64,000 nucleotides of DNA from Janthinobacterium sp. 17J80-10 (GTDB lineage: Bacteria > Pseudomonadota > Gammaproteobacteria > Burkholderiales > Burkholderiaceae_D): contig NZ_CP035311.1 in NCBI RefSeq assembly GCF_004114795.1, forward strand, positions 1,426,001 through 1,490,000, given 5' to 3'. Each line of letters begins with the position of its first letter. Position 1 is the stretch's first letter. Of this stretch, positions 1-8,491 are shown piece after piece. The notes under the pieces were generated by a model. The model searched no databases. It worked only from the letters and a program-made list of their open reading frames with translations, and had not been told where the DNA came from. The translations under genes were made by a program, and so were the position numbers.

Positions 1-1
1 C

Positions 2-319
2 ACCGGGGGCACCCTGGCATTGCCGGTCTGGACGGAATACATGAAGGTAGCCATCGCCGGGCGGCCCGAGTCGGAACGCGCCATGCCGCCGGATCTGGCG
101 CAACGCGCGGATGACTACGTTTATCAGGAATTCCTGGAGAAGTACCTGGCGGGCCACTGCACCAGTGATGGCAATGCATTTACGCGGAGTCCATTCGAAT
201 GCGCCGCTGTGAAAGGCCCCGCCAGCCAGTCCGCTTCGGGAGCGACGGCTGAGGAGATCATCGATTTTCCGAATCTCGAAGCGCAGTCGGATTTAGGACA
301 AGCAATAGGAAAAAGCTGA
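2..319 (+). CDS. C-terminal end of a probable penicillin-binding protein 1A (5' end outside window)
   Basis: The reading frame is open from the first bases of the window and stops at 317-319. The visible start TGGTLALPVWTEYMKVA resembles the end of the transpeptidase domain of class A penicillin-binding proteins, where a Gly-rich turn and an 'LPxW..YM' helix precede a variable tail. The remaining ~80 residues are low-complexity tail with no motif I recognise. If the call is right, the full protein is a bifunctional peptidoglycan glycosyltransferase/transpeptidase anchored in the inner membrane. The stop codon directly abuts the ATG of the next gene, suggesting co-transcription. Only about 105 residues are visible, so the family call is moderate; another transpeptidase is possible. 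Confidence 0.5.
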   Translation, partial: TGGTLALPVWTEYMKVAIAGRPESERAMPPDLAQRADDYVYQEFLEKYLAGHCTSDGNAFTRSPFECAAVKGPASQSASGATAEEIIDFPNLEAQSDLGQAIGKS

Positions 320-961
320 ATGACCTTGCTACATATCATTTATTTGATTGCGATCACCGCCGAAGCCGCAACCGGCGCGCTCATGGGCATGCGCCGGCGA
401 TTCGACCTGTTCGGCCTTGCGGTGGTCGGGACCGTGACGGCGCTGGGTGGCGGGTCGATCCGCGACATGATCCTGGGTCACTACCCATTAGGCTGGGTAG
501 CGCATCCGGAGTATCTGCTCTTTACGATCGGTGCGGCGGTCTGTGCCGCCTTGCTCGCACGTCGGCTGCAGAGCCTGAAATCCGCTTTTCTGATTCTGGA
601 TGCCATGGGGCTGGTGGCATTTACCGTCATCGGTTGCGATATTGCCGCCACCACCGGCGCGCACGTCGCCGTCGTCGTTTTGATGGGCATGGTGACCGGC
701 GTCTTTGGCGGCCTGCTGCGCGACGTCCTGTGCAACCAGGTGCCGCTGGTATTGCAGCGCGACCTGTATGCCACGGTTTCCCTGGCCACCGGCGTGCTGT
801 ATGTGGGCATGCTGCATTTCGATGTCGACCGCGACCTTGCCACCGCCATTGCCATCGGCGCCGGCTTTGCATTTCGCCTGATCGCCATCCGGTATGCGCT
901 CGGGCTGCCGGTGTTCGACGCAGCGACCCATTCCGGCGGCGAGGAAGGCGATCCGGTTTAG
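320..961 (+). CDS. UPF0126/TRIC-family membrane protein (YadS/YicG-like)
   Basis: This 213-residue hydrophobic protein has about seven predicted membrane segments. It shows the internal duplication typical of UPF0126: each half carries a glycine turn followed by Arg-Asp (LGGGSIRDMILG near residue 43, and FGGLLRDVLCN near residue 132). Prokaryotic members of this fold are trimeric intracellular cation (TRIC)-type channels, so monovalent cation conduction in the inner membrane is the likely role; that is inferred from the family. The start ATG follows the upstream stop immediately (TGAATG). Length is normal for the family. Confidence 0.85.
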   Translation: MTLLHIIYLIAITAEAATGALMGMRRRFDLFGLAVVGTVTALGGGSIRDMILGHYPLGWVAHPEYLLFTIGAAVCAALLARRLQSLKSAFLILDAMGLVAFTVIGCDIAATTGAHVAVVVLMGMVTGVFGGLLRDVLCNQVPLVLQRDLYATVSLATGVLYVGMLHFDVDRDLATAIAIGAGFAFRLIAIRYALGLPVFDAATHSGGEEGDPV

Positions 962-1043
962 GTTGCCGGACATCGAAATCAATGTCCTGGCGGTAATTTT
1001 CTACGCCCTGCGATAAACTGAAGTTTTTAACCGGGAGAAAAAT

Positions 1044-1538
1044 ATGGCAGCCAAAAAAACCAAGATTCCAGCGATCGATATCGGCATCAAGGCCGGCGAC
1101 CGCGAAAAAATCGTGCAGGGCCTGTCGTCCTTGCTGGCAGACAGCTATACCCTGTACCTGATGACCCACAATTTCCACTGGAATGTCACCGGCCCGCAAT
1201 TCAACAGCCTGCACCAGATGTTCATGGTCCAGTACACCGAGCAATGGAATGCCCTGGACCTGATCGCCGAGCGGATTCGCGCCCTGGGCTATCCGGCGCC
1301 TGGCACCTACAAGGAATTCGTCAAGCTGGCTTCCATCAAGGAAGTCGAGGGCGTGCCCAAGGCAGAAGAGATGGTCCGTTTGCTGGTCTCTGCGCAGGAA
1401 GCAACTGCCCGCACGGCCCGCAAGCTGTTCCCCGTGGTCGATGCCGCCAATGACCAGCCGACTGCGGATTTACTGACGCAGCGCCTGGAAGTGCATGAAA
1501 AAACAGCGTGGATGCTGCGCAGCGTGCTGGAAGACTGA
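1044..1538 (+). CDS. dps: Dps-family DNA starvation/ferritin-like protein
   Basis: The 164-residue protein has the Dps signature [13 protein letters not shown] (from residue 41) and the expected ferroxidase ligands His45, His57, Asp72 and Glu76. Dps dodecamers oxidise and store iron using H2O2 and bind DNA in stressed cells. The N-terminus [10 protein letters not shown] is short and basic, which could contribute to DNA binding. A GGGAGA ribosome site lies just upstream of the ATG. The gene stands alone, ends at a strong hairpin terminator, and converges with tRNA-Leu. I did not identify a clear OxyR or sigma-S site in the 80-base upstream gap. Confidence 0.95.
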   Translation: MAAKKTKIPAIDIGIKAGDREKIVQGLSSLLADSYTLYLMTHNFHWNVTGPQFNSLHQMFMVQYTEQWNALDLIAERIRALGYPAPGTYKEFVKLASIKEVEGVPKAEEMVRLLVSAQEATARTARKLFPVVDAANDQPTADLLTQRLEVHEKTAWMLRSVLED

Positions 1539-1572
1539 TACCAGGACGGAAGTTTTCTGCGGACGAAAAAAC

Positions 1573-1602
1573 AAAAACCCCTTGAGTAATCAAGGGGTTT
1601 TT
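1573..1602. terminator. Bidirectional rho-independent terminator between dps and tRNA-Leu
   Basis: AAAAACCCCTT and AAGGGGTTTTT form a perfect 11-base-pair stem around an 8-base loop. The A run on one side and T run on the other let it end dps (plus) and the tRNA transcript (minus). Confidence 0.85.
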
Positions 1603-1611
1603 GCATTGTTC

Positions 1612-1696
1612 TGGTGCCCGGGGCCGGACTCGAACCGGCACGCCTTGCGGCGGGGGATTTTGAGTCCCCTACGTCTACCAATTTCATCACCCGGGC
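1612..1696 (-). tRNA. tRNA-Leu (anticodon CAA)
   Basis: Read on the minus strand this is an 85-nt class II tRNA. The acceptor stem GCCCGGG pairs with CCCGGGC. The anticodon arm GGGGA-CTCAAAA-TCCCC places CAA at positions 34-36, so it reads UUG. A long variable arm (CGCCGCAAGGCG region), a T-arm with GGTTCGAGTCC and an encoded 3' CCA are all present. Confidence 0.96.
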
Positions 1697-1768
1697 ATAA
1701 GAGCAACATTATCGCCGATTTGCCTTCCCATAGCAACAGGCGGGCGTTTCGCCTTACCTGAAAGAGGG

Positions 1769-2686
1769 CTATTGCCGCACCAGAAATTCGTCCACTTCGG
1801 CGCGACTGGGGATGCCAGCCCGGCCACCCTGGCGCGTGCATTTGAGCGCGGCTACCGCGCTGGCAAAGCGCATGGCTTGCGCCACGCTCTGGCCTTCGCC
1901 CATCGCCAGCGCATAGGCGCCATGAAAGACATCGCCGGCGCCGGTCGTATCCACCACGGTCACGGCGAATGACGCCTGTTGATGAAAACCCTCGCCGTCC
2001 AGCCACAGGGTGCCCCTGCTGCCGCGCGTAACGGCGGCAACACGGCAGCCGAGCGCGCGTGCCTTTGCCAGCGCGGCGCGGCGATTGGCATCGTTATGCA
2101 GGCTGTCTGCACCGGCAAAGGAACGCAGTCCCGGCTCTGAAAAAATCGCATGGTCGGTCCAGGGCAGCACTGCTGCGAATGCCGCTTCGGTGGCAGTTTC
2201 GCCATCCAGTACGGTGGGAATGCCGGCGCTGCGGGCTGCTGCAAAGATGGCAGAGGCGCCTTCGACCCAGCGGATGTCGGCGTGGATGGCGGCAGCTTCC
2301 ATCACGCGTTGCAGCGGCAGCCAGGACGTGTCGTCGGGGATGTTTGCGCCACGGTAGTTGACGATCATGCGCTCGCCATCCTGCGACACGATCACGGCCG
2401 AAATCGATGAGCGGGCGCCGGCAATCAGGCGAAATTGCTTCACGTCGACGCCGTAGTCCACTAGTTGCCGCTGCATCGCCAGGCCAGCCTCGTCATCGCC
2501 GGCCCGGCCCCAGTAAGCGCAGTCGGCGCCCAGCCTGGCGGCGGCAACGGCGGCGTTGGCTGCCATGCCGCCGCCAACTTCGAGGTAATCGCTGGCGCGA
2601 TACTTGCCGCCGCCAGCGGGCAAGTCACGCACAGGCCAGACCTTGTCCAAGGTCGTATTACCAAGGCATATAACGCGTATTCCCAT
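1769..2686 (-). CDS. PfkB-family sugar kinase (ribokinase superfamily)
   Basis: The protein has 305 residues. It carries the N-terminal PfkB glycine signature (VGGGMAANAAVAAARLG near residue 37) and the C-terminal ATP/anion-hole signature DTTGAGDVFHGAYALAMGEG near residue 245, whose Asp is the catalytic base. These enzymes phosphorylate a sugar or nucleoside hydroxyl with ATP in the cytoplasm. The ending LKCTRQGGRAGIP resembles ketohexokinase or sulfofructose-kinase-like members more than ribokinase itself, but the substrate cannot be settled. It is the last gene of a three-gene minus-strand cluster after a glycosyltransferase and a MATE transporter. An AAGGA site precedes the start. Confidence 0.85.
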   Translation of the reverse strand: MGIRVICLGNTTLDKVWPVRDLPAGGGKYRASDYLEVGGGMAANAAVAAARLGADCAYWGRAGDDEAGLAMQRQLVDYGVDVKQFRLIAGARSSISAVIVSQDGERMIVNYRGANIPDDTSWLPLQRVMEAAAIHADIRWVEGASAIFAAARSAGIPTVLDGETATEAAFAAVLPWTDHAIFSEPGLRSFAGADSLHNDANRRAALAKARALGCRVAAVTRGSRGTLWLDGEGFHQQASFAVTVVDTTGAGDVFHGAYALAMGEGQSVAQAMRFASAVAALKCTRQGGRAGIPSRAEVDEFLVRQ

Positions 2687-2729
2687 GCTTTATCCTTTTC
2701 TTCACGCTGCGGCTGGCATGCGACCGGCT

Positions 2730-4091
2730 TTACCGCATTCTATTCTGCGCGCTGCGCAGATGCCACAGCAGGAAAATCGCCGCCAGCAACACGCTGGCGG
2801 TATTGCCCAGCCAAAAGCCGGCAGCACCCGCAGGCAAGAGCGGCGCCAGGCCCGCCAAGTCGAAGCCCAGCAGATAGCCGCCACCCAGGCCGACGCCCCA
2901 GAGCATCACCGCATAGATGGCGGTTGGCACCAGGGTGATCTTGTAAGCGCGCAGGACATAGCCGGCGCTGACCTGGAGCGCGTCAAAAAAGTGGTAAAAG
3001 CCGACAAAGGCAAAGAGCGGCATGGCGGCGGCGATGATGACAGGATCCGGCGTGTAGGCGCGTACGATCGCACCCTTGGCCAGCCAGACGGCGAAGGCGG
3101 CGGCCCCGGCGATGCCTGCCGCCAGCAGGATGCCGGTATTGCCGATGCGCCTGGCAGCCGCAGTATCCCGCGCGCCCAGCGCATGGGCAACCAGCGTGCC
3201 GGTGGCGCTGGCAATCGACAGGGGCACCATGTACAGCACGGTGGTGAAGTTGGCGGTGACCTGGTGGCCGGCGACGGCGGTTTCACCCAGGCGGGCGATG
3301 AACAATGCCATGAAAGTGAAGGCCGAGACTTCAATCAGGTAGCTCAGGCCCATCGGAATGCCGAGGCGCAGCAGGGTGCGCTGGGCATCCCAGCGCGGCG
3401 CGCCGAAGCCGGCGCCAAAGAGGCCGAATGCCCGGTAGGCGGGTGACCAGCGCAGCATGGCGCAGCCCGCCACCAGCGCCATCCAGGCGGTGATTGCGGT
3501 GGCCAGCGCACAGCCCGGGCCGCCCATTGCCGGCAAACCCAGCCCGCCGAAAATGAACAGGGCATTGAGCGGCACTTTCAGCGCCAGCGCGGCAACCTGG
3601 ATCACCATGACCGCGCGCGGGCGGGCAATGGCATTATTGAAGGCGCCGTAGACCCGAAAACCGAGCGAGGCCGGCAGCGCCAGTGCCAGTATCTGGAGGT
3701 AGTTGCTGGCCTTGGCATTGAGTTCGGGCGAGGCTTGCGCCAGCCCCAGCAGCGGCTGGGGAAAGGCCAGGATCAGGCAGCCGCCGACAGTCAGAAACAG
3801 GGCCAGCCACACGCCCTGGCGGATTTCGGCGCCGATTGCCTCGAAGCGGCCGCCGCCATACAGCTGGCCGACGATCGGCGCCAGCGCGTACAGCACGCCA
3901 TTGGCGCCGACGAACACGCTGATGTAAATGGAAACGGCAATCGACAGCGCCGCCAGGTCGGTTGCCGAGTAGCGCGATGTCATGGCAGTGTCGAGGACGC
4001 CATTGGCGATCACGGCCAGCTGGCCGACCAGGATCGGCCAGGCCAGCGCGGCGATCTGCGTTGCCGGACGCCGCGACACTTGCGTGTTCAT
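2730..4091 (-). CDS. MATE-family multidrug/metabolite efflux transporter
   Basis: This 453-residue integral membrane protein has about twelve hydrophobic segments in two similar halves, typical of MATE (NorM/DinF-like) transporters, which export cationic compounds in exchange for H+ or Na+. The opening stretch (AALAWPILVGQLAVIANGVLD) and the TDLAALSIAVSIY segment after it are characteristic of the first helices. Its start is only three bases from the stop of the upstream glycosyltransferase, so the two are almost certainly one transcript. Substrate is unknown; a role in exporting a glycosylated lipid or metabolite is speculation from context. Confidence 0.9.
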   Translation of the reverse strand: MNTQVSRRPATQIAALAWPILVGQLAVIANGVLDTAMTSRYSATDLAALSIAVSIYISVFVGANGVLYALAPIVGQLYGGGRFEAIGAEIRQGVWLALFLTVGGCLILAFPQPLLGLAQASPELNAKASNYLQILALALPASLGFRVYGAFNNAIARPRAVMVIQVAALALKVPLNALFIFGGLGLPAMGGPGCALATAITAWMALVAGCAMLRWSPAYRAFGLFGAGFGAPRWDAQRTLLRLGIPMGLSYLIEVSAFTFMALFIARLGETAVAGHQVTANFTTVLYMVPLSIASATGTLVAHALGARDTAAARRIGNTGILLAAGIAGAAAFAVWLAKGAIVRAYTPDPVIIAAAMPLFAFVGFYHFFDALQVSAGYVLRAYKITLVPTAIYAVMLWGVGLGGGYLLGFDLAGLAPLLPAGAAGFWLGNTASVLLAAIFLLWHLRSAQNRMR

Positions 4092-4094
4092 TTT

Positions 4095-5804
4095 TTAGTC
4101 GCTACGTCGGTACAGGCGGAAACGTTCGTTGCGGTCGGCGGCGCGGTGGCCTTCCCAGACCAGCCGCCACTTTTGTCCGGCGCGTTCGATCTGCGCTTCG
4201 GCATTGCCGCGCACGCTACCAGGGAGCAGGAGGTAAGCACAGGGCGTGCGGTCCAGGCGATCGAAGGGAACCTTGCTGAAGTAGGCAAAGGAGGCGCGCT
4301 GGGCGGGCGTCACCGTGCTGGCGATGCAGCTTTGGGTGGGCAGCGCGGCAGCCATTTCGTGGGCGACGCCTGCATAGCTGCGCATATAGTTGCCCCAGGG
4401 AAGCCACAGCGTCATCAACAGCAGCCAGCACAGGATCACGCCACCGGAAGAGAGCACGACGGCGCGCCACAATACCGAGGGGCGGCGCGAAATGCGCCAG
4501 TGCACCAGCAGGATCCAGCCGATCGTGGCCAGCACCGCGATCAGCATGGCGAGCAGGTTGAATTCCGGCTTGAAGCCCGGCGCCAGCTTGAAGGCATTTT
4601 TGGCGAGCTGCGCGGGCCAGCCGGTCTGCTTGGCGATCCAGCCCAGCCAGATGAAGCCGGCGCAGGAAGTGAGGATCATCACCGAGAACCAGTCGACCGC
4701 ATTGATGGCGCCGCGCTTCATGGTTGGCAGGCCGAAGGCCGCCAGCACTGCAAGCGGCGGCAAGAGCGGCAGCAGGGCGCCTTCGTCCGAACGCGGATAC
4801 AGCAAGGCCAGGCCTGCCAGCATGATGCAAAAAACCAGCGGCAGGGCGATATGCAGCGGCAGCGATTGCTTGCGCCAGGCATAGACTGCCCATGCGGCAT
4901 ACGGCCATGCCGGCCAGGAAAACCAGATGCCGTTGGACAGCAGGTATTTCAAGGCGGGCCATTGCGGCAGGTTCAGGTGTTCGAGGTTCCAGGCGGTCCA
5001 GTCGGCGACGGGCGAGCTATCGAAGGGTTGCAGCCATTGCGCGGCGGCGGCCCAGGAGCCGCCCAGCAGGAGGGCAACAGGCAGGGTCAGGCCGAGCAGC
5101 TGCAAGGGTATTTTACGGCTGCGGGCGAGGTCGAGGACGACCAGTCCCAGCCATAGGGCCAGCGGCACCAGCCAGCCGCGTGTCAGCGCCAGCAGGCCCA
5201 GCACCGCACCCAGCAAAAGCGCCGCGCGGCTGGAACGGCTGTCGAAGTAACGCGCTGTCGCATACAGCGCCAGCGCCACCATCGCTACCTGCAAGGCATT
5301 GGCGCTGGAGGAATGGCTGTGCACCAGCAAGCCCAGGCAGCCGAGGTAGATCAGCAGCGCGCCATCGGCCAGGGTGCGGCCATAATCTTTCGGTTCCGGC
5401 TGGCCGCCAAAGGCCAGGCGCAACGGTTGCGCCTCGCTGCGGCGTCCCAGCAGGTAACCGCCATACCAGACTGCGGACGAGCCGAGCAGGAAGAACAGCA
5501 CGGTGGCGATGCGCGCGGCCAGCGCGTCGCCAAACAGCCAGCCGAACAGTTGTATGCACACGGCGCCAATCCAGTAGGCCAGCGGGCCTTCCTGCGGCAT
5601 CGGCAGGCCGGCGATGTGCGGCGAAAGCCAGTCTTGCCAGCCGCCATGGGCCATGGTCCACATGATGCCGAAGCCGGCGGCGTCCTCGTTTTTCCAGGGG
5701 TCGCGCCCGATCAGGCCGGACAGGATGTACAGCAGGCAAAGCAGGAACAAGCCCCAGCGCGGCAGCGCGTTGGTTGCAGAGGCAGGCAGGCGGACGGGCT
5801 TCAT
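4095..5804 (-). CDS. Polytopic membrane glycosyltransferase, GT39/ArnT-like
   Basis: The 569-residue protein has roughly 12-13 membrane segments. After the first helix it carries GRDPWKNEDAAGFG, the acidic first periplasmic loop of GT-C fold enzymes in which Asp/Glu residues act in sugar transfer from polyprenyl-phosphate donors. The organisation matches PMT/ArnT-like dolichyl- or undecaprenyl-phosphate-mannose/aminoarabinose transferases, with a short C-terminal soluble part (from about residue 490). The acceptor could be lipid A, another lipid or protein; nothing in the neighbourhood decides. It is the first gene of the cluster with the MATE transporter. Confidence 0.75.
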   Translation of the reverse strand: MKPVRLPASATNALPRWGLFLLCLLYILSGLIGRDPWKNEDAAGFGIMWTMAHGGWQDWLSPHIAGLPMPQEGPLAYWIGAVCIQLFGWLFGDALAARIATVLFFLLGSSAVWYGGYLLGRRSEAQPLRLAFGGQPEPKDYGRTLADGALLIYLGCLGLLVHSHSSSANALQVAMVALALYATARYFDSRSSRAALLLGAVLGLLALTRGWLVPLALWLGLVVLDLARSRKIPLQLLGLTLPVALLLGGSWAAAAQWLQPFDSSPVADWTAWNLEHLNLPQWPALKYLLSNGIWFSWPAWPYAAWAVYAWRKQSLPLHIALPLVFCIMLAGLALLYPRSDEGALLPLLPPLAVLAAFGLPTMKRGAINAVDWFSVMILTSCAGFIWLGWIAKQTGWPAQLAKNAFKLAPGFKPEFNLLAMLIAVLATIGWILLVHWRISRRPSVLWRAVVLSSGGVILCWLLLMTLWLPWGNYMRSYAGVAHEMAAALPTQSCIASTVTPAQRASFAYFSKVPFDRLDRTPCAYLLLPGSVRGNAEAQIERAGQKWRLVWEGHRAADRNERFRLYRRSD

Positions 5805-5901
5805 GGGGCGTGGGCGATTTACTTGTTGTTATGCAGCGCGCAATCGGCGCAGAATCAGGCGTATTGTGCCGCAAAGTACTGGCGGGTCGCCATGGCGGCA
5901 T

Positions 5902-5930
5902 AAAAAAAGGCAGCCGCAGCTGCCTTTTTT
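5902..5930 (-). terminator. Terminator of rpmE (bidirectional shape)
   Basis: GGCAGC-CGCA-GCTGCC (5909-5924) is flanked by an A run and a T run on opposite sides. On the minus strand it follows the rpmE stop by about 20 bases. Confidence 0.8.
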
Positions 5931-5946
5931 GCTGGAAGCGGCTTGA

Positions 5947-6213
5947 TCAGCCAGCGACCTGGGTCTTGGAACCGACCGAACCGAATTTCTTGCGGAACTT
6001 GTCGACGCGACCGGCGGTGTCGACGATCTTGTGCTTGCCGGTGTAGAACGGGTGCGATTCTGCCGAGACTTCAATCTTCACCAGGGGATAGTCCTTGCCT
6101 TCGAAATTGATGGTTTCGCGGGTGTGGATGGTCGAACGGGTGACGAACTTGAAATCGCAGGAGAGGTCGTGGAAAACGACTTCGCGGTAATCCGGGTGAA
6201 TGCCTTGTTTCAT
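5947..6213 (-). CDS. rpmE2: 50S ribosomal protein L31, type B
   Basis: Starting at the ATG at 6213 the protein is 88 residues beginning [20 protein letters not shown]. This is the type B (zinc-independent) L31: it lacks the CxxC pairs of the zinc form and has the longer C-terminus. The frame is open further upstream, but the 6213 start has an AGAGAG site and matches family length. It follows rho on the same strand, with a probable own promoter in the gap. It is a component of the large ribosomal subunit. Confidence 0.93.
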   Translation of the reverse strand: MKQGIHPDYREVVFHDLSCDFKFVTRSTIHTRETINFEGKDYPLVKIEVSAESHPFYTGKHKIVDTAGRVDKFRKKFGSVGSKTQVAG

Positions 6214-6312
6214 GGTTTTTCTCTCTGAATGTTTGGTAGCCAATCGCCACTTCGGCGGTCGTACTGCTTCTTGACCCGATTGTCGATCACTTGCCAGTTG
6301 GTAAAGCACAAA

Positions 6313-6364
6313 ATTATACAATGAAATCAGCGGCTTGCGCCAGAACCGCAAAAAGCGCAAGCCG
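6313..6364 (-). promoter_or_regulatory. Probable rpmE promoter -10 with an adjacent inverted repeat
   Basis: On the minus strand a perfect TATAAT lies at 6318-6313, about 100 bases before the rpmE start. Just upstream, CGGCTTGCGC (6331-6340) and GCGCAAGCCG (6355-6364) form a 10-base-pair inverted repeat directly after the rho stop. No good -35 hexamer is visible. The repeat has no T run, so it may be a rho mRNA 3' structure or a regulator site; which one is open. Confidence 0.45.
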
Positions 6365-6373
6365 AATGCGGGT

Positions 6374-7639
6374 TTAGCTGCCGCCGCGACGCATCATGTC
6401 GAAGAATTCGGCATTGTTCTTGGTCGCCTTCATCTTGTCGAGGATGAATTCCATCGCTTCGATTTCATCCATGCCGTACAGCAACTTGCGCAAAATCCAG
6501 ATTTTTTGCAGCTGGTCCGGCTTGATGAGCAATTCCTCGCGGCGGGTGCCGGACTTGTTCAGGTTGATGGCCGGATAGACACGCTTTTCGGCCAGGCGAC
6601 GCTCCAGGTGCACTTCCATGTTGCCGGTGCCCTTGAATTCTTCGTAGATCACGTCATCCATGCGGCTGCCGGTTTCGATCAGGGCAGTGGCGATGATGGT
6701 CAGCGAGCCGCCTTCCTCGATATTGCGCGCGGCGCCGAAGAAGCGCTTCGGGCGCTGCAATGCATTGGCGTCGACGCCGCCGGTCAGCACCTTGCCGGAG
6801 GCAGGGATCACGGTATTGTAGGCGCGCGCCAGGCGGGTGATCGAGTCCAGCAGGATCACCACGTCTTTTTTCATTTCCACCAGGCGCTTGGCTTTTTCCA
6901 GCACCATTTCGGCAACCTGCACGTGGCGCGTGGCGGGCTCGTCAAACGTCGATGCCACGACTTCGCCGCGCACCGAGCGCTGCATTTCAGTGACTTCTTC
7001 CGGGCGCTCGTCGATGAGCAGCACGATCAGCGTGGTGTCCGGATGGTTGGTGGTGATGGCATGCGCGATATGCTGCAGCATCACCGATTTGCCGGACTTC
7101 GGCGACGCCACCAGCAGGCCGCGCTGGCCGCGGCCGATCGGCGCGATCATGTCGATGATGCGGCCAGTCGTGTTTTCCTCGCCGCGCATGTCGCGTTCGA
7201 GATTCATCACCCGGTTCGGGTGCAGCGGCGTCAGGTTTTCAAACAGAATCTTGTGTTTCGAGGCTTCGGGCGATTCGCCGTTGACCTTGTCCACCTTCAC
7301 CAGGGCGAAGTAGCGTTCGCCATCCTTCGGGGTGCGCACTTCGCCTTCGATCGAGTCGCCGGTGTGCAGGTTGAAGCGGCGGATCTGCGACGGCGAGATG
7401 TAGATGTCGTCGGTGGAGGCCATGTAGCTGGCGTCGGGCGAGCGCAGGAAGCCGAAGCCGTCGGGCAAGACTTCAAGTACGCCGTCGCCGAAAATCTGTT
7501 CGCCGGTCTTGGCGCGTTTTTTCAGAATGGCGAACATCAGTTCCTGCTTGCGCAGGCGCGCCGCATTGTCGATTTCCAGGCCGATGGCCATATCGAGAAG
7601 GGCGGAAACGTGTAACGCCTTGAGTTCAGATAAATGCAT
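6374..7639 (-). CDS. rho: Transcription termination factor Rho
   Basis: At 421 residues this is a standard-length Rho without an inserted domain. The cold-shock-like primary RNA-binding site is visible as GFGFLRS at 61-67. The Walker A loop is ASPKSGKS at 178-185 (many Rho proteins have PPKAGKT) and the Walker B is LLIDERPEE with Asp210. The hexameric RNA-dependent ATPase ends untranslated or unneeded transcripts. It sits between trxA and rpmE, a conserved arrangement in related proteobacteria. Rho is commonly autoregulated by termination in its leader; the 113-base trxA-rho gap is short and I did not find a definite site. Confidence 0.98.
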   Translation of the reverse strand: MHLSELKALHVSALLDMAIGLEIDNAARLRKQELMFAILKKRAKTGEQIFGDGVLEVLPDGFGFLRSPDASYMASTDDIYISPSQIRRFNLHTGDSIEGEVRTPKDGERYFALVKVDKVNGESPEASKHKILFENLTPLHPNRVMNLERDMRGEENTTGRIIDMIAPIGRGQRGLLVASPKSGKSVMLQHIAHAITTNHPDTTLIVLLIDERPEEVTEMQRSVRGEVVASTFDEPATRHVQVAEMVLEKAKRLVEMKKDVVILLDSITRLARAYNTVIPASGKVLTGGVDANALQRPKRFFGAARNIEEGGSLTIIATALIETGSRMDDVIYEEFKGTGNMEVHLERRLAEKRVYPAINLNKSGTRREELLIKPDQLQKIWILRKLLYGMDEIEAMEFILDKMKATKNNAEFFDMMRRGGS

Positions 7640-7752
7640 AGTGTGTATCCCGGGATGGGAAGGTGATGGGTGGGGGAGGGGACTGCGTGGTGTGATTCGG
7701 TTTGTTAAATCAGCAGCGATGCGGGCGCATCGCTGCCGGGTATCACTGGCTA

Positions 7753-8079
7753 TTAAATATTACTATCGAGGAATGCGGTCAACTGGCCTTTGGCCAGGGC
7801 GCCAACCTTTTGCGCTGCCGGTTCGCCGTTCTTGAACAGGATCAGCGTCGGGATGCCGCGAATGCCGAACTTGGCAGGCACTGCCTGGTTGGCATCGACG
7901 TCCATCTTGGCGATCTGCACCTTGCCGGCGTATTCATTGGCGACTTCCTCCAGGATCGGCGCGATCATCTTGCAGGGACCACACCATTCGGCCCAGAAAT
8001 CGACCAGCACGGGTTTGTCGGACTTCAGGACGTCCGCTTCGAAGGAGGCATCGGAAATGTATTTGATATTGTCGCTCAT
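7753..8079 (-). CDS. trxA: Thioredoxin 1
   Basis: This 108-residue protein has the canonical active site WCGPCK with Cys33 and Cys36, the cis-proline loop IRGIPT and the FWAEWC strand, all typical of Trx1. It is a cytoplasmic dithiol reductant for ribonucleotide reductase, PAPS reductase and peroxidases, recharged by thioredoxin reductase. It is the first gene of the trxA-rho-rpmE series. A GAGGAAA-type site lies before the ATG. Confidence 0.97.
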   Translation of the reverse strand: MSDNIKYISDASFEADVLKSDKPVLVDFWAEWCGPCKMIAPILEEVANEYAGKVQIAKMDVDANQAVPAKFGIRGIPTLILFKNGEPAAQKVGALAKGQLTAFLDSNI

Positions 8080-8491
8080 GGTTTCCTCGATATGAGGGGA
8101 AAAAAGAATTATTTTGCGCCCGGCAACCAGATTTCGCCGGAGTGTGCCTGCAACGCAGCCGGATTACAACAACGAAATGGGGACGTCTTGCGAGAATTCA
8201 AACCGTTTGGAGATCCAGCAAGAGGTAATGCGGCGGGAGATTCAATAAATCATAACCTATTTTCATGGGATGTGTGCACTTGCACTGCATTTTTCACAAT
8301 GTTAAGCATAAAAGACGGGATGCAACAGGAGAAATCCCAAAAAATCGCGCGATAAGCGCTGTTACAGCTCGTTACAGCAAACGCGGAGCGCAGGAATAGA
8401 ATAAGAATACAATAATAAAAAAACAATCAATTCCACGGGGGAGCCACCTGCCCGACGGTGTCGGCGCGAATGACAAGGCCAGAATCCAGAC
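8080..8491. other. 412-base divergent intergenic region between trxA and the GGDEF/EAL gene
   Basis: No gene or RNA is recognisable. On the minus strand TATGAT (8254-8249) is a plausible -10 for trxA but lacks a convincing -35. AT-rich stretches lie at 8240-8310 and 8395-8430, the latter just before the plus-strand gene. The direct repeat TGCACT/TGCACT at 8275-8287 is the only other pattern. Confidence 0.4.

Noticed and set aside
6331-6364. Inverted repeat after rho as a rho-independent terminator.
   Set aside because: The stem is good but no T run follows on the minus strand, so it was listed with the rpmE promoter region instead.
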